Below, one piece after another: positions 53,421 to 62,097 of a stretch of DNA of 64,000 nucleotides. Below the pieces are notes generated by a model. The model had not been told where the DNA came from and made no database searches. It was given only the letters and a program-made list of their open reading frames with translations. Source of the DNA: an uncultured Eubacteriales bacterium (lineage in GTDB: Bacteria > Bacillota > Clostridia > Oscillospirales > Acutalibacteraceae). The stretch covers positions 86,768 to 150,767 of the forward strand of contig CAKSJY010000002.1 of assembly GCA_934464585.1 (NCBI GenBank). The letters are read 5' to 3'. Both the position numbers and the translations under genes were made by a program. Within the stretch, counting starts at the first letter, position 1, and every line of letters begins with the position of its first letter.

Positions 53421-53449
53421 TTGAAGTTTTGTGAATTATTGTGTACAAT
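53421..53449 (+). promoter_or_regulatory. Sigma-A promoter of the RING-like gene
   Basis: TTGAAG (53421-53426) and TACAAT (53444-53449) are 17 bp apart, 45 bases before the start codon. Confidence 0.65.
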
Positions 53450-53493
53450 ATAATATGGCAGTTTAAAATCTCTTAATAGATCGGAGTGATAGA

Positions 53494-54465
53494 ATGAATA
53501 AATATGTTGGTGAAATGTGCCCGGTATGCAAAAATAAATTTAATGATGAAGATAATATAGTTGTTTGTCCTGTGTGTGGTACACCGTGTCATAAGGATTG
53601 CTATCAAAGCATTAAGCATTGTATGTTTGAAGATAAACATTCCGAAGGATATACGTGGAGTCCATCTGTAAAGCAAGAACCGTCTAATTCAGAATCGGAT
53701 AGTCCTACGAAAAAACGTTGTGTGAGATGTGGCCAAGATAATAGTGCAGATTCAATATTTTGTAATAAATGCGGAATGCCGTTAGATGTTGAAAACTTTA
53801 ATGATGTTTCAGGTCCAATGTCATTTATATTAGATCCGCTTGGTGGAGTAGATAAAAATGAGGTTATAAAAGGTATACCTGTTAAAGATATTGCGAAGTA
53901 TGTAAAAACCAGTGTACCATATTATTTAAATGTTTTTAAAAGGCTAAAAGATATTAATGTTGGAAAGTTCAGCTTTTGTGGATTTTTCTTTTCTGGAGCA
54001 TGGCTATTATATAGAAAACAGTATAAACTCGGATCTATTTTAACAGCTATTGTTGGAATATGTATGATATTGACAACGTTTATATCTTATAACTATACTC
54101 AACCAATATTAAATTCTATTTTCTTATCAGCAAATTTAGACATTTCAACAGCTACTGTTTTTACAATGTCCGAAGCACTTTCAAAGAATTTATATTCATT
54201 ACAACCGATAGAAATATTATGGGTTTTTGCCCCGTTTTTTCTATCTGTGATAAAATGGTTTATTATGCTATTTGTCGGATTTAGAGGAAATAGAATATAT
54301 TTTAATAATACAATAAAAGAGATAGAAGGCTTTAAACAAACATCAGATTCTGCACAAGAGTATAATGATAAACTCGAAAAAAATGGTGGGGTAAATGTTT
54401 CCCTTGGTTTTTGTCTATTTATTTGTTATTTACTTATTAATTGGTTACCACAGTTTTTAATATAG
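53494..54465 (+). CDS. RING-like zinc-finger membrane protein
   Basis: The N-terminus (residues 9-47) has a prokaryotic RING-finger-like pattern: CPVC, then CPVCGTPCHKDC and a later Cys. A second zinc ribbon follows (CVRCGQDNSADSIFCNKCG, about 76-94). After a linker come three to four membrane segments starting with FSFCGFFFSGAWLLYRKQYK, a DUF2628-like motif. It is thus a cytosolic double zinc-finger fused to a membrane domain. Function is unknown; no ubiquitin-like genes lie nearby. It is followed by galU after 33 bp and may be co-transcribed. Confidence 0.82.
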   Translation: MNKYVGEMCPVCKNKFNDEDNIVVCPVCGTPCHKDCYQSIKHCMFEDKHSEGYTWSPSVKQEPSNSESDSPTKKRCVRCGQDNSADSIFCNKCGMPLDVENFNDVSGPMSFILDPLGGVDKNEVIKGIPVKDIAKYVKTSVPYYLNVFKRLKDINVGKFSFCGFFFSGAWLLYRKQYKLGSILTAIVGICMILTTFISYNYTQPILNSIFLSANLDISTATVFTMSEALSKNLYSLQPIEILWVFAPFFLSVIKWFIMLFVGFRGNRIYFNNTIKEIEGFKQTSDSAQEYNDKLEKNGGVNVSLGFCLFICYLLINWLPQFLI

Positions 54466-54498
54466 AAGTATGATTAGCACAGTCTTAGGAGGATATTT

Positions 54499-55368
54499 AT
54501 GAAAGTAACAAAAGCGGTTATACCTGCTGCAGGTTTAGGAACAAGAGTATTACCGGCAACTAAAGCAATGCCGAAAGAAATGCTTCCAATTGTAGATAAA
54601 CCGGCAGTACAATATATAGTAGAAGAAGCAGTAAAATCGGGGATTACTGATATCTTGATTATTACAAATAGAGGAAAGGAAATAATCGAGGACCACTTTG
54701 ATAGAGTACCTGAACTTGAAGAAAGACTTCTTGCATCATCAAAGCAAGAAATGTATGATGAAGTTGTTGATATATCAAAGCTTGCGAATATATACTTTGT
54801 CCGTCAAAAGGAGACAAAGGGTTTAGGTCATGCTGTTAATTGTGCACGTTCATTTGTTGGAAATGAACCATTTGCAGTTATGTATGGTGATGATGTAATT
54901 ATAGGGGAAGATCCAGCCTGTGCACAGCTTATAAGAGCATATGAAGAATTCGGGTTAGGTGTACTTGGTGCAAATAAAGTAAAAGAGGAAGATATAGTTA
55001 GATATAGCTCTTTGAAAGTAGATCCTATAAGGGACAATATCTTTAAGTGTACAGATATGATTGAAAAACCATCAAGGGATAAAATTATGTCCTTATATTC
55101 TATATTAGGTAGATGTGTACTAACACCTGATATATTTGATATACTAGACCAAACTCCTCCTGGAGCAGGTGGAGAGATTCAGCTAACTGATGCAATGTGT
55201 ACATTAGCAAGAAGTAAGGGTATGGTTGCAGTAGATTTTACCGGAAAGCGATATGACATGGGAAACAAGCTTGGAATTATGCAGGCGTCAGTTGAAGTTG
55301 CATTGAAACATAAAGAAATAGGAAATTCATTTAGAGAGTATCTTAAGGAATTATCTAAGACGTTATAA
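54499..55368 (+). CDS. galU: GalU, UTP--glucose-1-phosphate uridylyltransferase
   Basis: Makes UDP-glucose for glycolipids, teichoic acids or exopolysaccharide. The nucleotidyltransferase signature VIPAAGLGTRVLPATKAMPK and the KEMLPIVDKPAVQYIVEE block are present, then FAVMYGDDVI, EKPSRDK and GAGGEIQLTDAM. Length (289) is typical. AGGAGG precedes the ATG. A terminator follows, and a divergent-oriented operon with a sugar kinase converges on it from the right. Confidence 0.96.
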   Translation: MKVTKAVIPAAGLGTRVLPATKAMPKEMLPIVDKPAVQYIVEEAVKSGITDILIITNRGKEIIEDHFDRVPELEERLLASSKQEMYDEVVDISKLANIYFVRQKETKGLGHAVNCARSFVGNEPFAVMYGDDVIIGEDPACAQLIRAYEEFGLGVLGANKVKEEDIVRYSSLKVDPIRDNIFKCTDMIEKPSRDKIMSLYSILGRCVLTPDIFDILDQTPPGAGGEIQLTDAMCTLARSKGMVAVDFTGKRYDMGNKLGIMQASVEVALKHKEIGNSFREYLKELSKTL

Positions 55369-55373
55369 ATAGT

Positions 55374-55417
55374 AAAACCCATCTGTAGGTATTAAAAATA
55401 CTTGCAGATGGGTTTTT
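55374..55417 (+). terminator. Rho-independent terminator after galU
   Basis: AAAACCCATCTG and CAGATGGGTTTTT pair around an inner AT-rich stem, followed by T-run. Confidence 0.9.
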
Positions 55418-55489
55418 GCTTTATTAGATAAGTGCAACTAGGAAGATAAAATAGCAAATATAGGTTGTGATAGCTTAAATATTTTTGAA

Positions 55490-55520
55490 AAATCACCTTT
55501 CGGGTTAAAAGAAAGGTGAA
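55490..55520 (-). terminator. Terminator of the minus-strand operon
   Basis: TCACCTTTC (55493-55501) and GAAAGGTGA (55511-55519) form a 9-bp stem. Read on the minus strand it is followed by five T and lies 36 bases after the stop of the last unknown gene. Confidence 0.75.
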
Positions 55521-55555
55521 AACTCAAAACATATTTATTAAATAAATCGATTGAA

Positions 55556-57049
55556 TTATTGCTGTAATATTTTCTGAACCTCGCTAATTTCATTTTCCCA
55601 AAGATATTGTTCAAATGAATTTGCTTTAAGAATTTCTGCGTAAACTTCTTTGAGTTTGTTGATGTATTCTAAAGCACTTTGAGCATTTTTCTTACAGATA
55701 TTAGGCTTAATAATATTAAGATATTTATGTTTAGCATTGTTATAATTAGATATACACTTATCTAAAGAGTATTGAATTCGTTCCTGTAATTTCATACAGT
55801 TATTAGATAACTGTTTGTTTTCTTTCGTATAAACGTTAGTTAATAAATCATGATATTTTAATTTAAGTTCATTTAATGCAAATAATGTATTAATTAAATT
55901 ATTTACATTAGATTGATCTATACTACCTTTAACGATAGGATCAAGAATTCTATGCTTATCAGGTAAATATAGTTTAGTATAATATAAATCATATACGCGT
56001 GATAGCTTTTCTCTAACAGCATTTACTAAATTTAGAGAATCTGTAGAAAGAGAAGTGCTTGTTCTTTCAATTTCATCATTAATATATTTTGTTAAATTTG
56101 CGGAAGATTCAATAAAGTCTAAAATTTGTTCTAGAGTTACATCGTCTTGTGGGATTTCTAGAATATTATTCGCCAGTAATTCACCAGCTTTCTCTTTAAT
56201 AATATTTTGAACCTTATTTAGATGCTTTTTTAAAGCTGTGGGATATGTTGCATTTATAGTAATTACACTACAGGCAATTTTTGACTGATCTTCGGTACTA
56301 ATATAGATTTGAGGTATAGTATTGACTTTCTGAATTTTTTTAGTTGCTTGCTCAAAAATCTCTAGTGAGTTTTCGCTTGGTTGTTTTAGTTCCTGAATAT
56401 GGGCATTTTTAAAATTAAGATAATCTTTTATAATTAAATTATACTCTACAGCAGGGTCAACAATAGGAATATCAGCAGGATCAACAACATGTTCGACAAC
56501 AGGCTCATTAATAGGGTTGGAATTATGAATAGTGCGAAAATTATTTTTACAATACTTTATTAAGTTATTAATTTCCGAGTGGTGGGACTGTGGTGCTTGA
56601 GCCTTTATCCTCAATAAAAGCTCTATTTTTTGATCTGGAGGTGTACTATAATCTTTGATTGTATTAAAAGTATCTTCGTCAATTATCTGATCATCTAATA
56701 AAACATCTAGAAAATTAGATTCTTTAGAAGGCCTAATTTTTAAATTTTTAGGAAGGTAGGTATCATACTTATTTTGTGATTTCGACTGTATTCTACCGCT
56801 AGATTCGCATATCGTTAAGGTATTGCAATCATCATTTAACATCACGTTTGAGTTAAAACATACAAATCGGGCTTTAGGAGGGGGAGTTTGGCCATTAAAG
56901 TCTTTTGATGTTTTGAGAATAGACTTGGGAATAGCAGGGGAGTGTGGTTGTGTAGGTGTAAATTGAATAGGTGAGCTTTTTATAGGTGTATCTATTGTAT
57001 ATGCAATATCTTTATATGGGATTCTTGTGTAACTTTCTTCTGTAAACAT
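55556..57049 (-). CDS. Unknown protein with SILK and RVxF motifs, helical C-terminus (497 aa)
   Basis: No described family is recognised. There is no signal peptide or membrane segment. Residues 1-70 are Pro/Ser/Thr-rich and look disordered. SILK lies at 43-46 and RFVCF at 61-65, followed by NSNVM, so SILK, RVxF and a hydrophobic pair come in the order found in eukaryotic PP1 regulators. A helical segment (about 110-170) has SNFLDVLLDD...TPPDQKIELLLR, which resembles the next upstream protein but one. A short VDPA repeat lies near 190. The rest is alpha-helical and ends Y..ILKANSFEQYLWEN, similar to the neighbour's end. GGAGA lies before the ATG. It is the last gene of the operon. Confidence 0.75.
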   Translation of the reverse strand: MFTEESYTRIPYKDIAYTIDTPIKSSPIQFTPTQPHSPAIPKSILKTSKDFNGQTPPPKARFVCFNSNVMLNDDCNTLTICESSGRIQSKSQNKYDTYLPKNLKIRPSKESNFLDVLLDDQIIDEDTFNTIKDYSTPPDQKIELLLRIKAQAPQSHHSEINNLIKYCKNNFRTIHNSNPINEPVVEHVVDPADIPIVDPAVEYNLIIKDYLNFKNAHIQELKQPSENSLEIFEQATKKIQKVNTIPQIYISTEDQSKIACSVITINATYPTALKKHLNKVQNIIKEKAGELLANNILEIPQDDVTLEQILDFIESSANLTKYINDEIERTSTSLSTDSLNLVNAVREKLSRVYDLYYTKLYLPDKHRILDPIVKGSIDQSNVNNLINTLFALNELKLKYHDLLTNVYTKENKQLSNNCMKLQERIQYSLDKCISNYNNAKHKYLNIIKPNICKKNAQSALEYINKLKEVYAEILKANSFEQYLWENEISEVQKILQQ

Positions 57050-57061
57050 AGGGTCTCCGTT

Positions 57062-59062
57062 CTATATGCAACATTTGCAAGTGATTTGTTCTTTTAATTT
57101 TTGTTTTTGATTTTCCCAATATTCTTTCTCATCGGGATTGCTATTTAATATAGGTAAATAAATATTACATATATTATCTACAATTTTTAGAGCCTGTTTT
57201 AATATGTTGTGTTCTGGATCTTTATTATCTATATGATATTTAGAAAATTCTTTATATTTATTTTTCTCTATATAATATCTACTATATCTGACATGTAGAA
57301 GATTTATATACGCATCTGACAGTCTTTTTAAGGCTCTGCTTATATCATAATAGTTGTAATATATATTGCGTAATGTTTCCTCTTCAGGGGGTTTAGATAA
57401 TATTGGTAAGCTGTCCTTAAATATGAGTGGATATTTGACAATTAGTTTATCTATATAGCTGATGTTTTTAGCTATTATTTCTATATTTTCATTTAATTTT
57501 TTAGCATCGTCACTATCATAATCTTTCCAGAAAAGAGGACTTTCAGGAATTGATTCTTTTTGATAGAAGTCTGTATATTCCTTTTTAGCTAGTTTTTCAA
57601 GTAACTTATAAATGTCACTTATTTTTTTCTTGTAGAATGTAATTAATTTACTGGGAATTTCTCTTGTAGAGCTGGAACATACTGCGCCTAATAAACTTAT
57701 GACCTCTTTTGAAAATGCATTAAAATTCTTAAAAGAACATCGAGAGTTTGCCACTATAATATCACATCTATCACTTATATTTGTAATTGTTTCATCACAT
57801 GCAGTTGAGTAATAAGAACAGAGAGCATTTTTGTAGTTTTCTAAAGACTCTAAAAATTGGGTATATTTCTGTTTTAATGATTCTAATATATTATTTGCAG
57901 ATATAATTAGAATTTTAGCTGTATATACATCTTGGCTACTCTTTCCCTCTTTTTTGACTATATCATTATAGCGATTGAATAGTGTTTCTATAGTATCACA
58001 CGCTTCCAAATCATCCTCAGGGATAGCTTGTAAATCTTTTGGTTTGATATTGTCTGATGATGAGACAAGTTTTTCTATGAGTTCTGTAAATACAGATTGA
58101 TAGTTTTTGATATTAAAGAGTGTTTCATTTAATATTTTTAGGGCAAGATAAACATTTTCTAAACGATACTCATTGGCAGGTATAGTGCCTTTAAACTGGG
58201 GATATGGTTTAACGGAGGGATCATTATCTATATTTTGGAATTGTGTTAGATCTACATCAACTAATTTTTTATATTGTGATATCCGTAACTTTAATATATC
58301 AGGGATATTAGAGGTGTTTCTTAAAATTAATTCTCTATTTCTGTTACGGTTTAAGACACTATTAAGTACTATGTTAATATCATTACGGAGAGATTTCGGC
58401 ATTTGATTTTGAAGTAGTTCTTGCATACAACATATTAAATCAGCATAATGACTTTTCCTGTCTTCGTCGAAACTTAAGTAAATTCCTGGTGGAATAATTC
58501 CGGCTTGTGAAAACTTTTCTAAATATGCTTTAAGAAATTCATTGGTGATTTGAAAATTGCTTTTTTTGCCAGTGGGAGTTTTTTCTTTGAATACAACTTT
58601 TTGTTCACGAGTATTTATTGGTTGATTATGAGTGGAGACATTTGGTGGTAGGTTGTTTTTTATTACGAGTTTTCCGTTGATTAATGATGCAGTATAAATT
58701 GGTTGGCTAGTATCAGCAAAAATCTCAATTTGATTGTAAAATCGTATTTTTTTATTAGGTACCCTTGGTAAGGGATTATAAGCCGGTGAGGATTTAAGTA
58801 TACTTCTAGCGTTTGTGCTATAGTTAAGCTTTCCATATGTGGACACTCTTTGTCTATCTATAAGTGGGGCATATCCTTTAATAGGATTAAGAGTATCAGA
58901 AAGTGATATGTGGTAGGGTTTGGAATATTTAAGTTGTTCTATCTGATTTATTTTGGATACTATACTTGTATGTATTGATTCTGCCTGTGAATGGGAAATA
59001 GGTAATTTTGGTTGATCCTCTTTTTTGGGATTATTATCTTTTTTATGTGGACCAGTGTGCAT
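57062..59062 (-). CDS. Unknown protein with SILK and RVxF motifs and Cys-rich C-terminus (666 aa)
   Basis: No described family is recognised. The polar, Pro/Asn/Ser-rich N-terminus (1-160) carries SILK at 87-90 and KKIRF at 104-108, followed by YNQIEIF; both fit the eukaryotic PP1-docking consensus and lie 13 residues apart, as in the downstream paralogue (14). The remainder is helical, rich in Tyr, Ile, Asn and Lys, and ends with YLPILNSNPDEKEYWEN, alignable with the downstream protein, then ITCKCCI. The final Cys cluster is unique to this member. GGAGG precedes the ATG, and the next gene begins 12 bases after its stop. It lacks a signal peptide. Confidence 0.75.
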   Translation of the reverse strand: MHTGPHKKDNNPKKEDQPKLPISHSQAESIHTSIVSKINQIEQLKYSKPYHISLSDTLNPIKGYAPLIDRQRVSTYGKLNYSTNARSILKSSPAYNPLPRVPNKKIRFYNQIEIFADTSQPIYTASLINGKLVIKNNLPPNVSTHNQPINTREQKVVFKEKTPTGKKSNFQITNEFLKAYLEKFSQAGIIPPGIYLSFDEDRKSHYADLICCMQELLQNQMPKSLRNDINIVLNSVLNRNRNRELILRNTSNIPDILKLRISQYKKLVDVDLTQFQNIDNDPSVKPYPQFKGTIPANEYRLENVYLALKILNETLFNIKNYQSVFTELIEKLVSSSDNIKPKDLQAIPEDDLEACDTIETLFNRYNDIVKKEGKSSQDVYTAKILIISANNILESLKQKYTQFLESLENYKNALCSYYSTACDETITNISDRCDIIVANSRCSFKNFNAFSKEVISLLGAVCSSSTREIPSKLITFYKKKISDIYKLLEKLAKKEYTDFYQKESIPESPLFWKDYDSDDAKKLNENIEIIAKNISYIDKLIVKYPLIFKDSLPILSKPPEEETLRNIYYNYYDISRALKRLSDAYINLLHVRYSRYYIEKNKYKEFSKYHIDNKDPEHNILKQALKIVDNICNIYLPILNSNPDEKEYWENQKQKLKEQITCKCCI

Positions 59063-59105
59063 ATAAATCCTCCATAGGAATAATAATAAATTTAATTAAT
59101 AGTTT

Positions 59106-60209
59106 TTATTTTTGAGTATTTAACATATCCAGTGCTTTATATACAAAATCGAGGATTTCGTTTAGCATTACAGCTGAATCAGGATTAATGTGAATGAGTG
59201 TAATATATGAACTTTTAAACCATAATGTTGATCTTTTAAGATGATTGAGTTTTTTGTTTAATATATTTAATTTATCACTATTGAGATTTTGTTTATTTTT
59301 TATTATTAGAGCTATTTCTTGAAAGTTTTGTACTACAGATGATGCGACTATATGCTCTCTAAGTAGACACGAATATAAATTTAGTATATGGGAATATAGG
59401 GGGTAGATGACAAAATATACATTAGGATCATTGATAGCATATTCAAGATATTCAGAATATCTTTCACAAATATCTAACCTCATATCGCATAGTATGCCTA
59501 AAATAAGTCGTAGATCTTTTGTTTTAACAAGGTCTTCTATACCTGTTCTGCCTTGAAGGATACAATTTTGGATTAAATTTGTAATATTAAATTCAATTTC
59601 TGCTTCATTTAAAGTTTGTATATAATTAGATAATTCATATCGAAAGGCATATTCTCCCTGGTTAGAGTTTTTAATAATAGGGATACGTGATCTCCAATAT
59701 AATAACATAGCATTGATCTCATCTTCGGTTATATCGGTATTTATACTAATATCAAAGGAATCCATTAAGTTGGTTAAAAATATAATTTTATCTTTAGGTG
59801 GCTTATACATATTGTATAAAAAATCTGCGTCAGATTTGTCAATTAATTTGGCGTGCAGAAGTTTCGATATAAATATACATTGAAAAGAAGGGGAAGGGTA
59901 TCTAATATTCTCCTTCCTTTCATTTATATTTATAGGGGTATACAGTTTAAGGTCATTTAAGCCTATATTTTGATAGTTTTCATTAAGTTCAACATCAGGA
60001 CAGTTCTCAACTTTATCAAAAAAACATACAGTTTTTACATTTCTAGGTACCGTAAAGTTCATTTGTTGAGTATTAGAAATAGTATTGATTCTTGAATATG
60101 AATTAAGTAATATACTGTTGGAATAATTAGTATTAATGGTAGTCTGTCTAGGTATATTACCTACTAATGGGTCTTCATTAGGGGTGTCGCTTGGGAAATA
60201 ATCGTGCAT
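59106..60209 (-). CDS. Unknown protein with RVxF-like motif (367 aa)
   Basis: No described family is recognised. The first 65 residues are Asn/Thr/Ser/Pro-rich. SILL (32-35) stands where its paralogues have SILK, and KTVCF (59-63) followed by FDKVE matches the RVxF pattern. Residues about 105-175 form a helical segment with FISKLLHAKLIDK...KPPKDKIIFLTNL that aligns with the 497-residue paralogue. The C-terminal half is helical with no known motif. AAAGGAA lies before the ATG. It begins 20 bases after the sugar-kinase stop, so it shares that transcript. Confidence 0.72.
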   Translation of the reverse strand: MHDYFPSDTPNEDPLVGNIPRQTTINTNYSNSILLNSYSRINTISNTQQMNFTVPRNVKTVCFFDKVENCPDVELNENYQNIGLNDLKLYTPININERKENIRYPSPSFQCIFISKLLHAKLIDKSDADFLYNMYKPPKDKIIFLTNLMDSFDISINTDITEDEINAMLLYWRSRIPIIKNSNQGEYAFRYELSNYIQTLNEAEIEFNITNLIQNCILQGRTGIEDLVKTKDLRLILGILCDMRLDICERYSEYLEYAINDPNVYFVIYPLYSHILNLYSCLLREHIVASSVVQNFQEIALIIKNKQNLNSDKLNILNKKLNHLKRSTLWFKSSYITLIHINPDSAVMLNEILDFVYKALDMLNTQK

Positions 60210-60229
60210 ATTGTGAATTCCTTTGAAAT

Positions 60230-61186
60230 TTAATTTTGCTTTAGCATTGCTGCGCCTATTATTCCGGCATCATTATTTAATTTTGCAATACATAATTTTG
60301 TTTGAGTTTTGGCATGTTTGCTATATCTTTCCTTTTTTACTCTTTCCATTATTGGATCAAGTAGTTTGTTTCCTTCTTTACTGATTCCACCACCAATGCA
60401 TAAAATTTCAGGTTGGAAAATGTTAATTACATTTATAATTCCACAAGCTAAGTAGTCAAAGAATTTGTCTAAAACGGCTTTTGCAAGAGCATCATTACTT
60501 TCGGCGGCAGTAAATGCCGTGCGTCCGGAAACTTTGTTTATGTCATTTGAACATAGCTTAAACATAAGGGAATCTTTAGATTTGGCATTTTGCATGAATT
60601 CTTTTGTAATTCTTACAAGTGCACTTGTAGAAGCATATTTCTCATAACATCCCTTACGTCCGCATGAGCATTCAACGCCGTTATGTTCAATAACCATATG
60701 TCCAATTTCAGCTCCGTTGTAATTAGAGCCACTGTATATTTTACCGTCTATTATTATTCCGCTACCAATTCCTGTACCAAGAGTAATTACAATGGCATTT
60801 TTAACACCTTTTGCTGCACCTGCAAGATACTCAGCATATGCTGCAGCGTTTGCATCATTTTCAATAAATGTTTGTTTACCTGTACGTTCTTTTATCATAT
60901 CAGCTAGAGGCCAATTATGATAAAATAGGTTGGATGAAAATTCTACAATACCCGTCTCTCCGTTAACTGATCCCGGGGCACCAATTCCAATAGACTCTAT
61001 GTTATCTATTGAAATATTTGCATTACTTAGTACCTTGGATATAGCGAGACTGATATCATCACATAAGGATTCCTGACTCCTTGGAATAGCAGTTTTAAAA
61101 CTGATTTTAGATATAATCTTATATGATTGGTTTACTATGCCGACAACAGTATTTGTGCCGCCTATGTCAATACCGATATAATACAT
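60230..61186 (-). CDS. ROK-family sugar kinase (glucokinase-like)
   Basis: Phosphorylates a hexose, most likely glucose. The ATP-binding loop GIDIGGTNTVVGIV starts at residue 4. GIGAPGSVNGETG, ENDANAAAYAEYLAGAAKG and TLGTGIGSGIIIDGKIYSG follow, and the ROK zinc motif CSCGRKGCYEKYAS is intact. Length (318) is normal. It leads the minus-strand operon whose other genes are the three unknown SILK/RVxF-type proteins. It diverges from tcdA. Confidence 0.93.
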   Translation of the reverse strand: MYYIGIDIGGTNTVVGIVNQSYKIISKISFKTAIPRSQESLCDDISLAISKVLSNANISIDNIESIGIGAPGSVNGETGIVEFSSNLFYHNWPLADMIKERTGKQTFIENDANAAAYAEYLAGAAKGVKNAIVITLGTGIGSGIIIDGKIYSGSNYNGAEIGHMVIEHNGVECSCGRKGCYEKYASTSALVRITKEFMQNAKSKDSLMFKLCSNDINKVSGRTAFTAAESNDALAKAVLDKFFDYLACGIINVINIFQPEILCIGGGISKEGNKLLDPIMERVKKERYSKHAKTQTKLCIAKLNNDAGIIGAAMLKQN

Positions 61187-61283
61187 TAAGTAATCTCCTA
61201 CCTTTAAATGAATTGTTCAATAATATGATAAATCATGCTATAATATAAATCAATATTATTTTGGAAAAAAGAGGGAACCAATT

Positions 61284-62000
61284 TTGAGAGAAGAAGTAAT
61301 AAGAACAACAATGTTAATAGGTGAAGAAAATATCAATAGGCTAAAAAATGCAAAAGTAGCCGTATTTGGAATAGGAGGAGTTGGCTCTTATGTAGTTGAA
61401 GCTTTAGCAAGAAGCTTTATAGGGTCTTTTATTTTGGTGGATGATGACGTAGTATCTCTTTCTAATATTAATCGTCAGCTAATTGCAACGCACGATACTG
61501 TTGGTATGAAAAAGGTTTTAATTGCTAAAGAACGAATAGAAAGTATAAATCCAGATGCTAAAGTTGAGTTTAGTGATGAAATGTATTTGCCGGGAAGTTC
61601 ACTGGACTTCCTAGATGATGTAGATTATATTGTTGATGCGATAGATACAGTATCATCTAAAATTTCTCTAATTGTAGAAAGCAAAAAAAGAAATATAAAG
61701 ATAATAAGCTGTATGGGTACAGGTAATAAAATGAATCCTACGCAGCTTGAAGTTAATGATATATTTAAAACATCAACTTGTCCGCTTTGTAGAGTAATGA
61801 GACGAGAATTAAAAGCTAGAAATATTAAAAATTTAAAGGTTGTCTATTCTAAAGAGCAACCGATAAAGCCTTTATCTATTAATGAAAATAGTAAATCTAA
61901 GCATGTTAAAAGAAAAACTGTTGGAAGTACTTCATTTGTACCGTCTGTTGCTGGACTGATAATTGCTTCGGAAGTAGTAAAAGACTTAATAAACTTGTAA
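61284..62000 (+). CDS. TcdA-like tRNA threonylcarbamoyladenosine dehydratase
   Basis: E1-like enzyme that cyclises t6A37 in tRNA. The ThiF/E1 fold is shown by VAVFGIGGVGSYVVEALARS, DDDVVSLSNINRQLIA with the Arg finger, and VDAIDTVSSKISLI. Zinc-type Cys pair CPLCRVMRRELK is near residue 170. It is shorter than E. coli TcdA and lacks its C-terminal extension, as in many Firmicutes. Start TTG 61284 with GAGGGA upstream. TATAAT with an upstream TG (61236-61244) is the likely promoter. Confidence 0.9.
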   Translation: MREEVIRTTMLIGEENINRLKNAKVAVFGIGGVGSYVVEALARSFIGSFILVDDDVVSLSNINRQLIATHDTVGMKKVLIAKERIESINPDAKVEFSDEMYLPGSSLDFLDDVDYIVDAIDTVSSKISLIVESKKRNIKIISCMGTGNKMNPTQLEVNDIFKTSTCPLCRVMRRELKARNIKNLKVVYSKEQPIKPLSINENSKSKHVKRKTVGSTSFVPSVAGLIIASEVVKDLINL

Positions 62001-62013
62001 ATTCTAATAAATA

Positions 62014-62045
62014 AAAGGGTTCCTGTATTTATAGGAACCCTTTTT
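62014..62045. terminator. Terminator between tcdA and the APC permease (convergent)
   Basis: AAAGGGTTCCT (62014-62024) and AGGAACCCTTT (62033-62043) form a perfect 11-bp stem between convergent genes with flanking T-run. Confidence 0.9.
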
Positions 62046-62097
62046 ATATAATACCAATTAATAATATTTCTAAATAAAGCTAAACTATTCTGGATAA

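Noticed and set aside
57062..57076. CaaX prenylation box at the end of the 666-residue unknown protein
   Set aside because: The last four residues are KCCI; a CaaX box needs Cys at the fourth-last position. Only a looser Cys-cluster observation is kept.
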